A stretch of DNA of 64,000 bases, taken from contig OY727102.1 in assembly GCA_963402885.1 (NCBI GenBank), positions 13,454,001 through 13,518,000 on the forward strand, written 5' to 3'. The position numbers and the translations under genes were made by a program. Numbering within the stretch: the stretch's first letter is position 1; every line of letters starts with the position of its first letter. Under the pieces are notes generated by a model. The model saw only the letters and a program-made list of their open reading frames with translations. It searched no databases and was not told where the DNA came from. Shown here piece by piece: positions 48,618-60,854 of this stretch. This stretch comes from Antedon bifida. Lineage: Eukaryota; Echinodermata; Crinoidea; Comatulida; Antedonidae.

Positions 48618-49725
48618 AAACAAATAATGAATGTTTTATATTCGTACCGTGTGATGGTACATTGTCACGTTTGTTAAGATGCGTTGCATAATATCATATG
48701 GAATTGATAGTGTAAGTAAGGATAAAAATTAATTGTAATATAATAATGTAAAATAATCATAATTATTATCATCGTCATAATATTGCATGGTTATTAAATG
48801 TTACATCTACTTTTTCATCACACATGACCCTCACCTTGAAAATTAGGATTTTTTTTTCTAATAAAACTGTAAAAAAATAATAATGAACAACTAAACAACT
48901 TTGTATAATTGTATTTAAATGTATAATGATGTAAAATGTTTTTTGTGTATTTCTACAGTTCACATTTTCCTCGTTTTTAATTTTTTAACTGTTTCCACTT
49001 CTTACTTTTTCTGATTTTAAATATATGGACCCAATTGGAAATAAATCGGCCACTTAATTGTCGACTTAATAGATACCTTACCGTACACAAGCTATATGAA
49101 ATAAACTGAATACCGACAAATAATGTTTTTCTACAAATATCATATAGGACAATTTTAATTATTATTATATTATATAATGAGAATACACAGGATAATGAGT
49201 AGACGTTTTTATTTATTGAAAACATAGACTTCCAATAAAAGCAAAACGAGAATTAATTTCAATCAAATAATTATGAAATGACAATAACTAAAAAAGGATA
49301 GCTCCATATACTGAATGTAGATTCTATAAATAAACCTTGCCCCTTCATTTAAATAATGTATTCATGTATATCTACTTCCTCTATTCACAATCCTACATGA
49401 TTTTCTGCAAACAACGTCATTCGATATCACTCTGCAATAATAATAATAACTATATTCCATGCTGGAAAGATATTTCTATTTAAGTATAAGTAAACCATCC
49501 GTGAAGATCTTTTAAATGTACCTGATCTCGAAATATGGTGAGTAATACTAATATTTACGAAACGATATCCATACAGTCTGCTGTAAATGCGGAACTGTTT
49601 CGCCTCTAATTTCAAGTTCACAACGATATCAATAGAGGCTAGATAAACCATGAATTAACAAACGCAACAGCGTATTGTCACCAGAGAACGAACAGTTTTA
49701 AAGACTGGCATTTAGGATAAAAACC

Positions 49726-50685
49726 CTCCCCCTTCCCAACGTGTAGTTTTTCCCCCTTCCCAACGTGTAGTTTTCCCCCTTCCCAAAGTGTAGTTTTTCC
49801 CCTTCCCAAAGTGTAGTTTTCCCCTTTCCCAAAGTGTAGTTTTTCCCCTTCCCAACGTGTAGTTTTTCCCCTTCCCAACGTGTAGTTTTCCCCCTTCCCA
49901 AAGTGTAGTTTTTCCCCCTTCCCAACGTGTAGTTTTCCCCCTTCCCAAAGTGTAGTTTTCCCCCTTCCCAAAGTGTAGTTTTTCCCCCTTCCCAAAGTGT
50001 AGTTTTTCCCCCTTCCCAAAGTGTAGTTTTCCCCCTTCCCAACGTGTAGTTTTCCCCCTTCCTAAAGTGTAGTTTTTCCCCCTTCCCAAAGTGTAGTTTT
50101 CCCCCTTCCCAAAGTGTAGTTTTCCCCCTTCCCAACGTGTAGTTTTCCCCCTTCCTAAAGTGTAGTTTTTCCCCCTTCCCAAAGTGTAGTTTTCCCCCTT
50201 CCCAACGTGTAGTTTTCCCCCTTCCCAAAGTGTAGTTTTCCCCCTTCCCAAAGTGTAGTTTTTCCCCCTTCCCAAAGTGTAGTTTTTCCCCCTTCCCAAA
50301 GTGTAGTTTTTCCCCCTTCCCAAAGTGTAGTTTTCCCCCTTCCCAACGTGTAGTTTTCCCCCTTCCTAAAGTGTAGTTTTCCCCCTTCCCAAAGTGTAGT
50401 TTTTCCCCCTTCCCAACGTGTAGTTTTCCCCCTTCCCAAAGTGTAGTTTTCCCCCTTCCCAAAGTGTAGTTTTTCCCCCTTCCCAAAGTGTAGTTTTTCC
50501 CCCTTCCCAAAGTGTAGTTTTCCCCCTTCCCAACGTGTAGTTTTCCCCCTTCCTAAAGTGTAGTTTTCCCCCTTCCCAAAGTGTAGTTTTTCCCCCTTCC
50601 CAAAGTGTAGTTTTTCCCCCTTCCCAAAGTGTAGTTTTCCCCCTTCCCAAAGTGTAGTTTTCCCCCTTCCTAAAGTGTAGTTTTT
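49726..50685. repeat. Minisatellite, 23-24-bp unit, about 40 copies
   Basis: The unit is 'ttcccaaagtgtagttttcc' plus CCC, with variants CAAAG/CAACG/TAAAG and four or five T. The - strand carries GGG-AA-GGGGG every 23-24 bp, so it has G-quadruplex potential. Because the unit length alternates between 23 and 24, all frames on the - strand read a repetitive GRGKNYTL / GKGEKLHF / WEGGKTT pattern. These frames are products of the repeat. Confidence 0.95.
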
Positions 50686-51399
50686 ATCTTTAAAATCCCA
50701 CTGTGTTTTAGCGTTTTGTATCCTATTTTCGATTTTTACTAAAAGACCCATTATGGAAACTGGTGTAAATTTACCAGAGGTAGTGAGCGCATCCTGTAAT
50801 TCACAGTTATTGCTAAAAAATATTAAATATAGACTAACTAACTAGACTAAACGGTACATTTGAAATTCGTGAGAGACTGGTGAGTTTAGGTAGGCTATGT
50901 TTAATGATTAATTAGATTGTATATCCGACTAGTAGTGCAATAGGCAGAATACATAATGTACGATATAGGCCTACATTGATTTTCAAACTTAAGGTATCGT
51001 TAGTTTTTCAGGATTTTGCGGAAACAATTTTCGATCATTTAAGAATAGGAAATGGAGGGTCATTCAAAGTTTATGTAGTTGAGTTCTCAAATATAGGCCT
51101 ATCCAGTTTTACGAGGAAGTATTATACATCAATAGTCTATGAAGAAAGGATCGTTTTTGTAATTAAATAATAAATGAACTTCAAGGAAAAGGACAGATTA
51201 GTTCGATACGTTACTTTCAATACATTGCTTTCAATACAGAGAGTCTTCGTACTAAGTGTGTGGTTGGTTGAGATCTAAAGTACGTATACTTCATCTGATG
51301 GATGGATTGTAGGCCTACAAAGTAGACATCTGCTATATTATGTAAGAATCATTAATTACAAAAAGGATGTTAAAAACATATTGATATAGTCTATATTTT
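50686..51399. other. Intergenic DNA upstream of gene F
   Basis: Bases 51180-51300 resemble the beta core loosely ('gttcgatacgttactttc', 'gtgtggttggttgagatct'), so a diverged upstream module is possible. No gene is seen. Confidence 0.35.
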
Positions 51400-51911
51400 G
51401 TGATATCTATATTAACAATAATATTTATTATTATTATAGTTATTTATATAGGGCTTTTCCCAGAGACCAAAGCGCTGTACAAAAATATAAATCTTACATA
51501 CAATAATTTTCCGAATCAAAAAATATTACATATGACATTGACTCAGTACTTAAAAGATTGCACATTAGAAACCTCACGAACCCAATCAGGTAGGCAATTC
51601 TATAACCAAAGCCCAAAAACTACAAATGCCAGTTTGGTAGACGAGGACTTATCTGAATAGGATATTATCCTATTCAGATAAGTCCTCGTCTACCAAACTG
51701 GTATTTTAAGATACAATTAACAAATAATCAGAGGCCAGGTCATAAAGGAAATTTTACACATGCAGTAATATCTTATACTCAATTATCTGCTGGACAGGCA
51801 ACCAGTGCAACTCACGAATGAGTGGGGCTGCAAAAGTGGGCTTGTCAACCTTAAAGACCAGACGCGCCGCACGATTCTGCAGTACTTGTAGTCTCTGAAC
51901 ATCGATGTTTC
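51400..51911 (-). mobile_element. LINE 3' fragment with reverse-transcriptase end
   Basis: On the - strand 51757-51903 encodes LQVLQNRAARLVFKV, then PLIRELHWLPVQQIIEYK, then a stop. This is the conserved end of the RT region of CR1/jockey-like LINEs. Further along the - strand, the 'agcgctttggtctctggg' and 'ccctatataaataac' tail with TAATAA repeats (51400-51480) looks like the element's 3' end. The element is heavily truncated. Confidence 0.7.
51624..51706. repeat. Near-perfect 40-bp-arm hairpin
   Basis: The left arm, containing 'agtttggtagacgaggac' and ending 'aataggata', and the right arm are reverse complements with one mismatch and a one-base loop near 51665. It sits inside the LINE remnant. 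Confidence 0.9.
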
Positions 51912-52084
51912 TGGTATCTCTTGATAGTTTTTACTGTTAAATGTATGACATTTGTATTTGTATATATATAATATTGAGAATACAATTAATAAAAATGTGT
52001 TTACTCTTTAAAAGGAAAAGTATTGATAAAAATTATTTCTTTCTCTTTACAGAAAATAAATGTGAGAAGTCTAACTATAGATAA

Positions 52085-52102
52085 AATGCCAAAACCTATT
52101 TA
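52085..52102 (+). promoter_or_regulatory. Five-codon upstream ORF in the gene F leader
   Basis: ATG CCA AAA CCT ATT TAA, ending 10 bp before the gene F ATG and downstream of the acceptor-like 'tctttctctttacag' that ends at 52052. It could reduce initiation at the main start. Confidence 0.35.
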
Positions 52103-52112
52103 ACTGGATAAC

Positions 52113-55099
52113 ATGGATAAAAAGGCACTGAGTTACTTGAAAGGATATTCTGAATCGTACAAGAGAAGTTTTGACATGCGCGTTCTAGCAGACGATACTG
52201 AGGTCAAAGAAGTTTACAAAACCGCCCAAGAAAACGGAAAAGTACCATTTAACAGAACAAAGGTACTTATTCTGGGTGATCATGGTGCTGGAAAAACGTC
52301 AACTTGCAGGCGTTTACAAGGAAAGGATTTTCGTCCAGAAGAGCCTAGTACAATCGGAATAGAAACAAACACTGTTGAGGCGAACGTCAGTGATGTTAAT
52401 AGTAAATGGTGTGATGTGACAAACACTCCACTAGAAGACTATGAGAGTTCAGCAGCGTGGTGGACTGTATCGCGTGTACTTAAACAGGGTAAACATAAGT
52501 TGTCAAAAGGAAACTGTTCATCTACAAATAATTCACTGATGCGAAAAGTACTGGAGGACACATGTTACTTAATGTGGTATCTTATCCCTTTTACGGTTAT
52601 ACTATGTTTTGGTGGGTTTACATTTGGGTTCGGGCCAGTCGTGTGGTTATACATTATTTGTATTATGGGAATATGCGATGTCCATAGTGCCTATCGCTTT
52701 GGTTGTGGATATTCTATATGTATGGTCCTCTTAGATAAAGCTACACAATTAAAGGAACTGTTTGGAAGCATAGACAACATAGATTTAAATATCTGGATTT
52801 ACGTGACTACTGTTACAGTTGTCTGCATATTTGGATTGGGTTCGTTCATTGTCGGTGTTCTTATGAGTACAGGTGGTAGGACTGGTATATGTTTAGCATT
52901 GTGCATCATGGTACACCCAGATCAGACTCTAATTTCCATTGACAGTTTTTTAGAAAAACCATCGTTTCTTTACAATATAATATATTATCTTAAATTCCTC
53001 CTGTTTCCTGCAGTTTTTATAATTGTAATTTTTAGGAGCCTGAACACACAAATATTTTCAATTAGTCGAAAGAAGTCAATTATTGTATTAATAGTTAACA
53101 TAATTTGCATTGTTGCAGCAATATACGTCGGAAGGAGCAATTGTATTGACATATGCATTTTATTTTGCTTTATTGCAACAATATTTTTAATGTTGTATGG
53201 GGTTATTTTAGGAAGGAAGGTTAAAGCGTATGGGTATGCACCTGGAAATTACTTTTTAAAGAAAGCTATTGGCTTTATTGCTGGAATATGTTTAGCGAGA
53301 ATGTGTGGTTGGGAATTTAGACATGTGAACAATTTCATTAATGTAAGGGATGACCATATCGATTCCAAATCACAATATTTCTTTAATTTATTTTCATTTT
53401 TTGCCCCTATTACTGGTTTTATCATCTACGAATGGCATTCTTATATGAAAGTAAAAACTACGTCATCGATACCAATAGTGCATATCAGAAAATCAATGGA
53501 AGCAGATCTACGAAACGAATGTTACATTGACGCCAGACTAAGTTTATGGGATTTTGCAGGACAAGAAATGTACTATAATACACACCATCTGTTTATGCCA
53601 AAGCAAGGCGTATACTTGGTTGTTTTCAACGCTGTAGAAGCGATTTCTAATCCTGATAGACACATTAAACGGCTACAATTCTGGTTACAATCTATTGCTA
53701 TGCATGTTGATATTGAGAATGTTGTAGTGTTTCTTGTAGGAACAAGAAGAGGAAGTGTACGTGATGCAAATACGTTTTCTACTTTTGATAAATTGGTAAA
53801 TGCACATCTTTACAAAAGGTTTTCAAGATTGCTTGCTTTTCATCCAAGTGGACGACTTTGCTTTTTTATTGAAAACGCATTGAAAGTTGATGAGAAGCTC
53901 AACAACTTACGAGAAAGTATATATAGTGAAGTAACCAAATTAAAATATTTTTGGGAAAAGTTTTATGTAAAATTCTTGTTATTTAAACAAACGTTAGATG
54001 GATTTCGTCACAAACAGTGTATTATTGTGAGTATTAAAGATATTAAAAGTGAATTAATGTTGACAACCAATACTTTTGTGCAATATGAGGTGCGTCAACT
54101 TCTGAAATTCTTTGATAAATCTGGAGATATTATATACAATGAACTTGATGAACTACTTCAGAATTATGTTGTTTGTGATCCTCGGATGTTAATAGACATC
54201 CTGAAACTATTAGTGAATGTACCTGAACCACACAAAAGAAACAGAGCTGTGTCTGATCTTTGGCAGAGATTACTGGAAACAGGAATTGTAGACAGTATAC
54301 TATTAGAACATATTTGCCGAATGAAAGGAATTTGGAGAGTGTATCCTTATGTAATTCGGTATTTGGTAGGAACACAGTTGATGTTTCCACTTACAATAAC
54401 TAATCAAGTTGATCAAGTTGGAACATTTTGTCTTCCTTGCAAATTGCCAACAATTGATTCACAACAATTTAAATTTAATTCTAGCGATCACACTTCTGAC
54501 ATATTTTATTTCGACTTTGGTGAAGTTTTAATAGAATTTGTATTTCTTCGACTTCTTGCGAAATGCTGCCAAGTATTTGATTGGATTAGGATATATTATA
54601 ACTGTGCATGGTTCAGAGCAAGTAACACATGTTTTTTTCAAATAAACTCTGAAAAAATTTCTTCTGGCAATATTTTCTTGTATGATAGAAATCTTATCAA
54701 GCTTTCAGTGTCTAAAGAAATCCCGAGTCAATCATTTACTATCTTACGAAAGATTAATATCTTCATTGAAGAAATAATCCAACAAACTTTTAATCCGGAA
54801 TACTTTCGTGACCAGTATCTTTTTGGTCCAGTATGTGAAAGATGTAGTTCATTGGATGGAACGATGTGTTTGGTGAATCTTATTTCATTAAGTAACGATG
54901 TCTTTGCATTAAATGAATACAGAGTGGATGAATATCACAAAGTGTATCGTACATCAAAGGTAATTTTCTTATATAATACATAATAATGCATAGAACAATA
55001 ACTTCGTTTTATTAATGTAATTAAATATTTTTTTTTTTTTTGCAGTTCAGTTTTACCTGCAGTAGACCAATGACCTTCACAAACACAAGTATTTCATAA
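52113..55099 (+). CDS. Gene F: membrane-interrupted Roc-COR-type GTPase
   Basis: Inferred join 52113-54959 plus 55046-55099, 966 residues, the longest of the six. GDHGAGKTS at 55-63, TIGIE, WDFAGQ from W479, VGTRRGSVRD, LLQNYVVCDPR and CERCSS are present. The donor is ACATCAAAG|gtaatt. The intron is 86 bp and ends in a long T-run plus 'gcag'. Exon 2 encodes FSFTCSRPMTFTNTSIS. Sequence details set it apart in COR (SILLEHICRM for SRLLEHICRM). It is the last intact member: the beta module after it is not followed by another copy within the window. Confidence 0.87.
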
Positions 55100-55939
55100 T
55101 ATTGATTACAAGCTTTTTAATGGAAACTCATGTTGGACATTTGTATCGTTTGTTTGAAATCCAATTCGAATATAAACACTGTTCTTGTTTTTAGACAATC
55201 ATCCTTGATTAAAATTACTCGTTGCGAACAATTAATTTGCGAGGGGTATTGACAGCATGCACAATTGCGATGAATAAACGGTAAACATCACTTTTTTAAT
55301 AATTCCATAAATTACACGAAATCGGAACAAAATCAAACGTATGCGCGATGCAAACAATATTTGTATTTTACTTGTTAAGTTGTATTGTTATGTTGTATTG
55401 TTTACATAATGTATTATTCAATATTTGTAAATGTCTCTTGCCGCAACCATGGAGGTAAAAAATGTATTTGTTTACTACCATGCCGCAATCCTCTATAGAA
55501 AGTTTCGAATCAACTGGTAGTCGTAAATAACTATCAACAACAAAACCTACCGTACACATTATTAATCGTGTGTGCAGTCGGATTGCTGTATTGATTTATA
55601 TGCGTCAAGGGTTTATTAACAAATATATTATACTGCACTTGTCTTTAATTTAATTAAAATCGGACAATGGAAAGTTCCTTTTTTTACGACCGACCGGCCG
55701 TACTTCCTTCTAAGTATTAATTATTATTATTAAAATACATTGTTCCGGAAAACTCCTAAAGCTAAACTTACGGAAAACTATAGCCTATAATACAGTAACT
55801 CTGTTTTAATAGGCTGCGCGAATGACTTGCAGATACTGTACGTTACTTCGTCGTATTTCAATATTATTAAAGTGCTTTGGGAGTACTGGGATCATAACTC
55901 ATGCGCATATCGAGGTTTTGTATACAGATGATACGCTCG
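55100..55939. other. Intergenic DNA after gene F
   Basis: No gene seen. 'acgaccgaccggccgtac' near 55685 is a GC-rich palindromic word of unknown meaning. Confidence 0.35.
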
Positions 55940-57330
55940 CTTCAATCTCGTCCCATCTAGGTCGTTCCCACAGATGGTTCTCGAATACACAGTAAATTCT
56001 GCGTACAAATATTGGCGATTTCAAATGTACGTACCGCAGGACTATAATACATGATTGTCGTTTATAGAGAAACAAAATAAATAAATAGACACGATGATTT
56101 ATGTAGTCAACTAAAATTATCACCCTGGGAATTATTTTCGAAAGAGAAACTAGTCACAAAATGAGTCCACATTTTTTTATTTTTTATTTGGACTGATTTG
56201 GACTTTTCCTAAACAATTTGTATTTTGTTTGTAATAACAATCGGGTTGAGAGAATGGGAAGAGGATGGTACAAAGAAGAACAATTTTTAATTATATTCTT
56301 TATCCACTCCACGAAGTATTGTTTTCATGTTTTATAGGCCTATAAATAATAATTATAGGCTACTACTAAATACAGTAAAACATTTGCGATTTAATACTTT
56401 GTTAAAAATGTCGCTGTCATAGTCGATTGAAATAGTAAAGTACATAATTCCACATTTATTTAGTCATCAATTACATCATAATTGCAATACAAATGATAAC
56501 AAGGATCCTGCATAAAAAAGCTGTAGCTTTGTTTTTTGTAGGACCCTTTTACAAAAGAACAATATAAGTAAATAGAACTTAGATAAAACAGTCATTTCCC
56601 ATAAACAAAGGTGTTGTTAATCAGCATATAGTGATAAAAAGTATTTTTTGACCTGTTTTTTATACATTAATTTTGTTTCTTTAAAATAACTGGTTTATTA
56701 CCACCATTACAAGTGAATTCTTTCCACAATTTTGGTCCATATATGTGTATAAACTGTTGACTGCAAGTTAGTCTTGTGAAGGGAATTTCGAATTCAGTTT
56801 CTTTTCTGAGGTTATGAGTAGGCCTAATACTGTCACAGTAATTAAAAATATTGAAATATGATGTGGTAATTCATTGAATTTTACGTTTGCCATAAATCGT
56901 ATGACGTTTACTTTGTAAATATCATAAACGTTTAATATTTTTAGTGGCTCTGAGGCTTGTCTGTAACAATACACCACTAACTACGACGTTTATATTTTGT
57001 AATAAAGTTTATTTGTATAGTATGTGTTTATATATCTTACAGTACCCATTGTATATGTGTTTATATATAACAGTACCCACACTCACAGTAAGACATTTGT
57101 TATTCAAAGTATTGCAATACTATACCTAAATATTTTAAGTGTATCCCCTAAGGGCCCATAAATTTACCTACTAGTGTTAAACCAACTGAGAGATTGGAAT
57201 GTTCCATTCATCGCAAATCAATACATTTGTATGAACGTATATTAAATCTATCAACATTATGATGCTGTAATCGTTCTGTTCAACCGGTGTTCACCTATTG
57301 AAAACGCATCCTCGTATTATTGTGTGCGGG
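55940..57330 (+). repeat. Module alpha (copy after gene F) with an internal insertion
   Basis: It is collinear with 10790-11800 except for about 510 extra bases at 56447-56958 (from 'attccacatttatttagtca' on), which split the 'agtaca...gtaacaatacacc' join seen after gene A. A short GTCG run with 'gctcactatgtcggtcgg' follows at 57339-57377, a fragment of the element at 6782-7542. Confidence 0.65.
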
Positions 57331-57433
57331 TATTTCTACAGCTCACTATGTCGGTCGGTTGGTCGGTAGGTCGGTAAACACTAACTTGTTTGTACCATTA
57401 CACGAATAAATATAAAACATTCCTTATTTGTTT

Positions 57434-58104
57434 TATATAACATCTAAATATATTCATGTCATTTGAATCAAATAAAAGGTAGGCCTAACCAAGGCCTACA
57501 TTTGATGCACATTGATTAAAACAGTAACATTTAGTTTGTAATAATATTATATTAAATGTTATATTTATATTGATTTTATAAACACATGTACCTACTTTGG
57601 TGTTAATTATGTCAACAAAGGACCAAATAATACTAGGCCTAGCAAGGCTAAAACGCCTAAACTAGGCCTAGCCTATTTCTAATAGGCCTATAGGCCTAGT
57701 ACTAGCTAGGCTGAAAGGCAAAACTTCGACAGAACCTTAGAACAAATTAGGCTAATTATGTTTCTTTTCAACGATTCCACGTCTTGTAGAGATGTTACCA
57801 TTAATTAATCAAAATCCTAAAAATGATCTCAAGCTAATTTAAATGCCTTTTTGATCTAAATTAGTACATATATTATCTCTCCAAAAATGTACTTTCATTG
57901 CTAAACCAGTAATAACAACATTCGCGGCGAAAGTACAAAATAGGTGGCGCTGTTGTATTTCAAAAGCAATAGTATAAACAAATATTTTCCAAACGTGAAA
58001 GATTTTTTTTTTCGTACACAATAAAAGGTACTATTAAACGATCGTTTAATAGTGCCATGTGACCCACGATCGTCCAATCAAATTACAGAAATTTATTTAG
58101 GTAT
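57434..58104 (+). mobile_element. Repeat delta, third copy, right end truncated
   Basis: Same left terminus and interior as 42257-42878. The 30-bp palindrome at 58027-58056 (ggtactattaaacga and its reverse complement, one mismatch) is best preserved here. The last bases of the right inverted repeat are lost and module beta begins directly. Confidence 0.7.
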
Positions 58105-59337
58105 AGTTTTTGATTTTTCAAATACTTAAAATTAAACATTATCGTACACAAATCAACTGAATTCACTTATATAGCAAGCAGGGTAGCAATGTTTTTGCCA
58201 TTTATGGTTTTATGTACTATGATCTACTACATGCTTATTTGATACCATTGGATAACAATTCCTAAGGACTTTATGGGAATAAACCCGTTTGTAACCTAGT
58301 ATCTGATAGTAACATGTTAAAAGTAATATTATATAAATAACAATGAAAAGTCCATTATAAGTTATATACTTATGTTGTGCTTTTGCATTAGCTTTATTGA
58401 GAGAGAAGCTATGAATTCTAATTGAAGAATCCAATCAAATCAAAGTAGATTCAGATATTCCAGCGCAAAGAGGACAACCCGAAAACCACCTGGAAATATG
58501 TATAGAAAATGATACGAAAAGAAAAAATAAATAAGTCATGCACATTTGGCCATCCATAAATAGTCAATTTGTTTCTTCAGGTTCTTTTGTCTCTCAAAAA
58601 ATACTTACATATATCATCTGATTTCCGTCTGTTTGCTGATGACAAATATATTTCGTTCCTTCTTCTAGAGTGCTATTGAGCCTTTATATTAACAATATTA
58701 TAATGTAAAATAGTATGTTTGTGAGGTATAAGGTTTTTTTAAAAGATTAAATGTCAGGGGTTGACGAACCAGGAAATAAATTGGTTTGATTCAATGGTTA
58801 GTTCGGTACGTTATTTGTTGTAAGTTTGTTGGTTGTGTATCTATATATGGATCACTGTTTGCCAGTAGTCTGAATGGAGAGAGGAAGATTGATTAGGTAT
58901 CGATAAAGTATGAACTTCAAGATTTTAAACAGATAGACCAGTTTCGATTTATTGTTAGGACATGGAAGATAATAATTAGCCCAAGTTCTTAAACGTTACG
59001 TGTTACGCCGAGTCCTCAAATATATCCGGCATAAAGGAAATAAATTGTACTGATCACCTAATGGATATTAAGGCTACTTAGTAGGCTTAGGTAAGATTAC
59101 AATCAAATTATCCATTTCAAGAAGTAACTTTTATTCCTTGCATGTTGTTGTTGTCAAATGTATATAGCGCTTTTAACAATTGTCTCAAAGCGCTTAAAAA
59201 TAAAGATAGAAGAAACAGATTGAATTACAAAACAAAATGGTGGGTTTTTAAAGTTTTGACAACTTTAATAGATTGTGCATTTGAATAGAATTAGGAAGAT
59301 TGTTCCACAGTTTAGGAGTAAACAGATGTACTATAGT
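58105..59337 (+). repeat. Orphan module beta with no gene downstream
   Basis: It matches 12604-14045 and 20570-21779, including 'gagtcctcaaatatatccgg' near 59010. The match stops at 'cagatgtactatagta' (59337), where an ATT-rich run begins. This is the 3' edge of the array in this window. Confidence 0.65.
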
Positions 59338-60840
59338 ATAATAATTATTATTATTATTAAAAAATAATACGCTAAAATATGATTATGCTAAAATGAATAT
59401 GCAAAAATATGATTACGTTAAGAAATTAATTTGCTAAAATTATGACCTATGTTAAGAAATGAATATGTTACGAAAATGAATGTATTAAGAAAGAATAGGT
59501 TAAGAAAAAGGAATAAGATATGAATACTTTTAGAAATGATTATGTCAATGAATATTTTAAGATATCAAGATTATGAAATGTCATTATGAAAAAAAAAACT
59601 CTTTTTTTTCTTTTATTACTAAAGTATATTCATCATCAGTCCAAAATGTTTTTTTTTTTTGTTAAAACATACTAAAATATAGGCGTATACAGATATTAGT
59701 ATCTAAAATCTATCCTGGGTTGTTTATTATTAATTACTTATTTTTTCCATAAATTCAAAACGGCTGCCATTTGAAAAACTTTTTCCATAATTTTCTCTTT
59801 AACCTCTAAGTTTTTTGTAAAGTTTGTTTTAAACACATACAAACATTATCCTTAAAATTCAGAATAACTAATTTAATTCTGCCTTTGGAGTCTAGATCAA
59901 AGGCCAATTTATTACACTATATACAATTATTTTATATCTTAAACTTGAGTATTTTGAATAAGAATGTATTAGGTACAAATATAAATGTGGCCTTAAAGCT
60001 TTAAAATAACATTTAATCTGTGCTTTCTTCTGGAGATACAATGTTAAAGGTCAAAGGCTTAATTGACCCTCTACACTTTTTTTTAATTATTGAATAAGCC
60101 ATTTTAATGTTACAATAGTTATTCACTTTGACAACAAAATTGATGGAAAATTTATTTAACCTAATAAAATCATGATTTTAAAAAAGAGTAGTAAACTTGA
60201 AGCCCATTATCTGAAATTCAATGGGTTTGTATTTGATTTACTGTTTTTATTTTTTTAAAGTTAAATCATTATTTTTTAAATAACCTGATTAAAATACGAG
60301 ACGTCTACACTACGTACATTTTTTGGTATCTTTATGTATGCCTACCTATATCCAGTGAACACAAAATCGATGTTAACATTAAAAATTCTCATCCCTAAGG
60401 TGGGATTTTAACGTATTTCTAATTATACCAATCAGTTCCACGGGGTAGGGAACACAAATATCTGTAAGTGCAGTTTTCCTTACTCATAATTTTTGGTATC
60501 AATGTATAAAGCAATGTCTCTTTATTTTGATGTAAGTTGATTGTAATTAGATAATTAATGACGTCACATAAGGTTATGTTTTTTTAAAGATGTATTGTCC
60601 CCCAAAAACATGAAAAATGAAGATTAATTACATCAGACTTTGATAGGTTATTTGTAGTTTTAATCAAGTTAATCAATTGCGTAGAAAAAAAAACGAAGAA
60701 AAAATCATGTTTTCACTAAAATGACACTAAACCAAAAATCCATTGGCTAGCAGCCAATTTGACTTTGCTTTAAATTACATTTTTTTCAGTTAAATAATTT
60801 TGTTTTCGATCCAAGTTTTGGTCAAAGTTTATTATTATAG
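59338..60840. other. Non-array AT-rich DNA
   Basis: Bases 59370-59580 are a degenerate short repeat around 'atatgattatg' and 'gttaagaaatgaatatg'. The rest shows 'aaaacggctgccattt' and long T/A runs, reminiscent of transposon arms, but no gene or proven element. Confidence 0.35.
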
Positions 60841-60854
60841 TATTTAAGGTTAAT

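Noticed and set aside
49678..50751. Long - strand frames with repeated GRGKNYTL and WEGGKTT peptides
   Set aside because: They follow the 23-24-bp minisatellite in every frame. The overlapping frames carry the same few peptides in shifted order, as a non-coding repeat gives.
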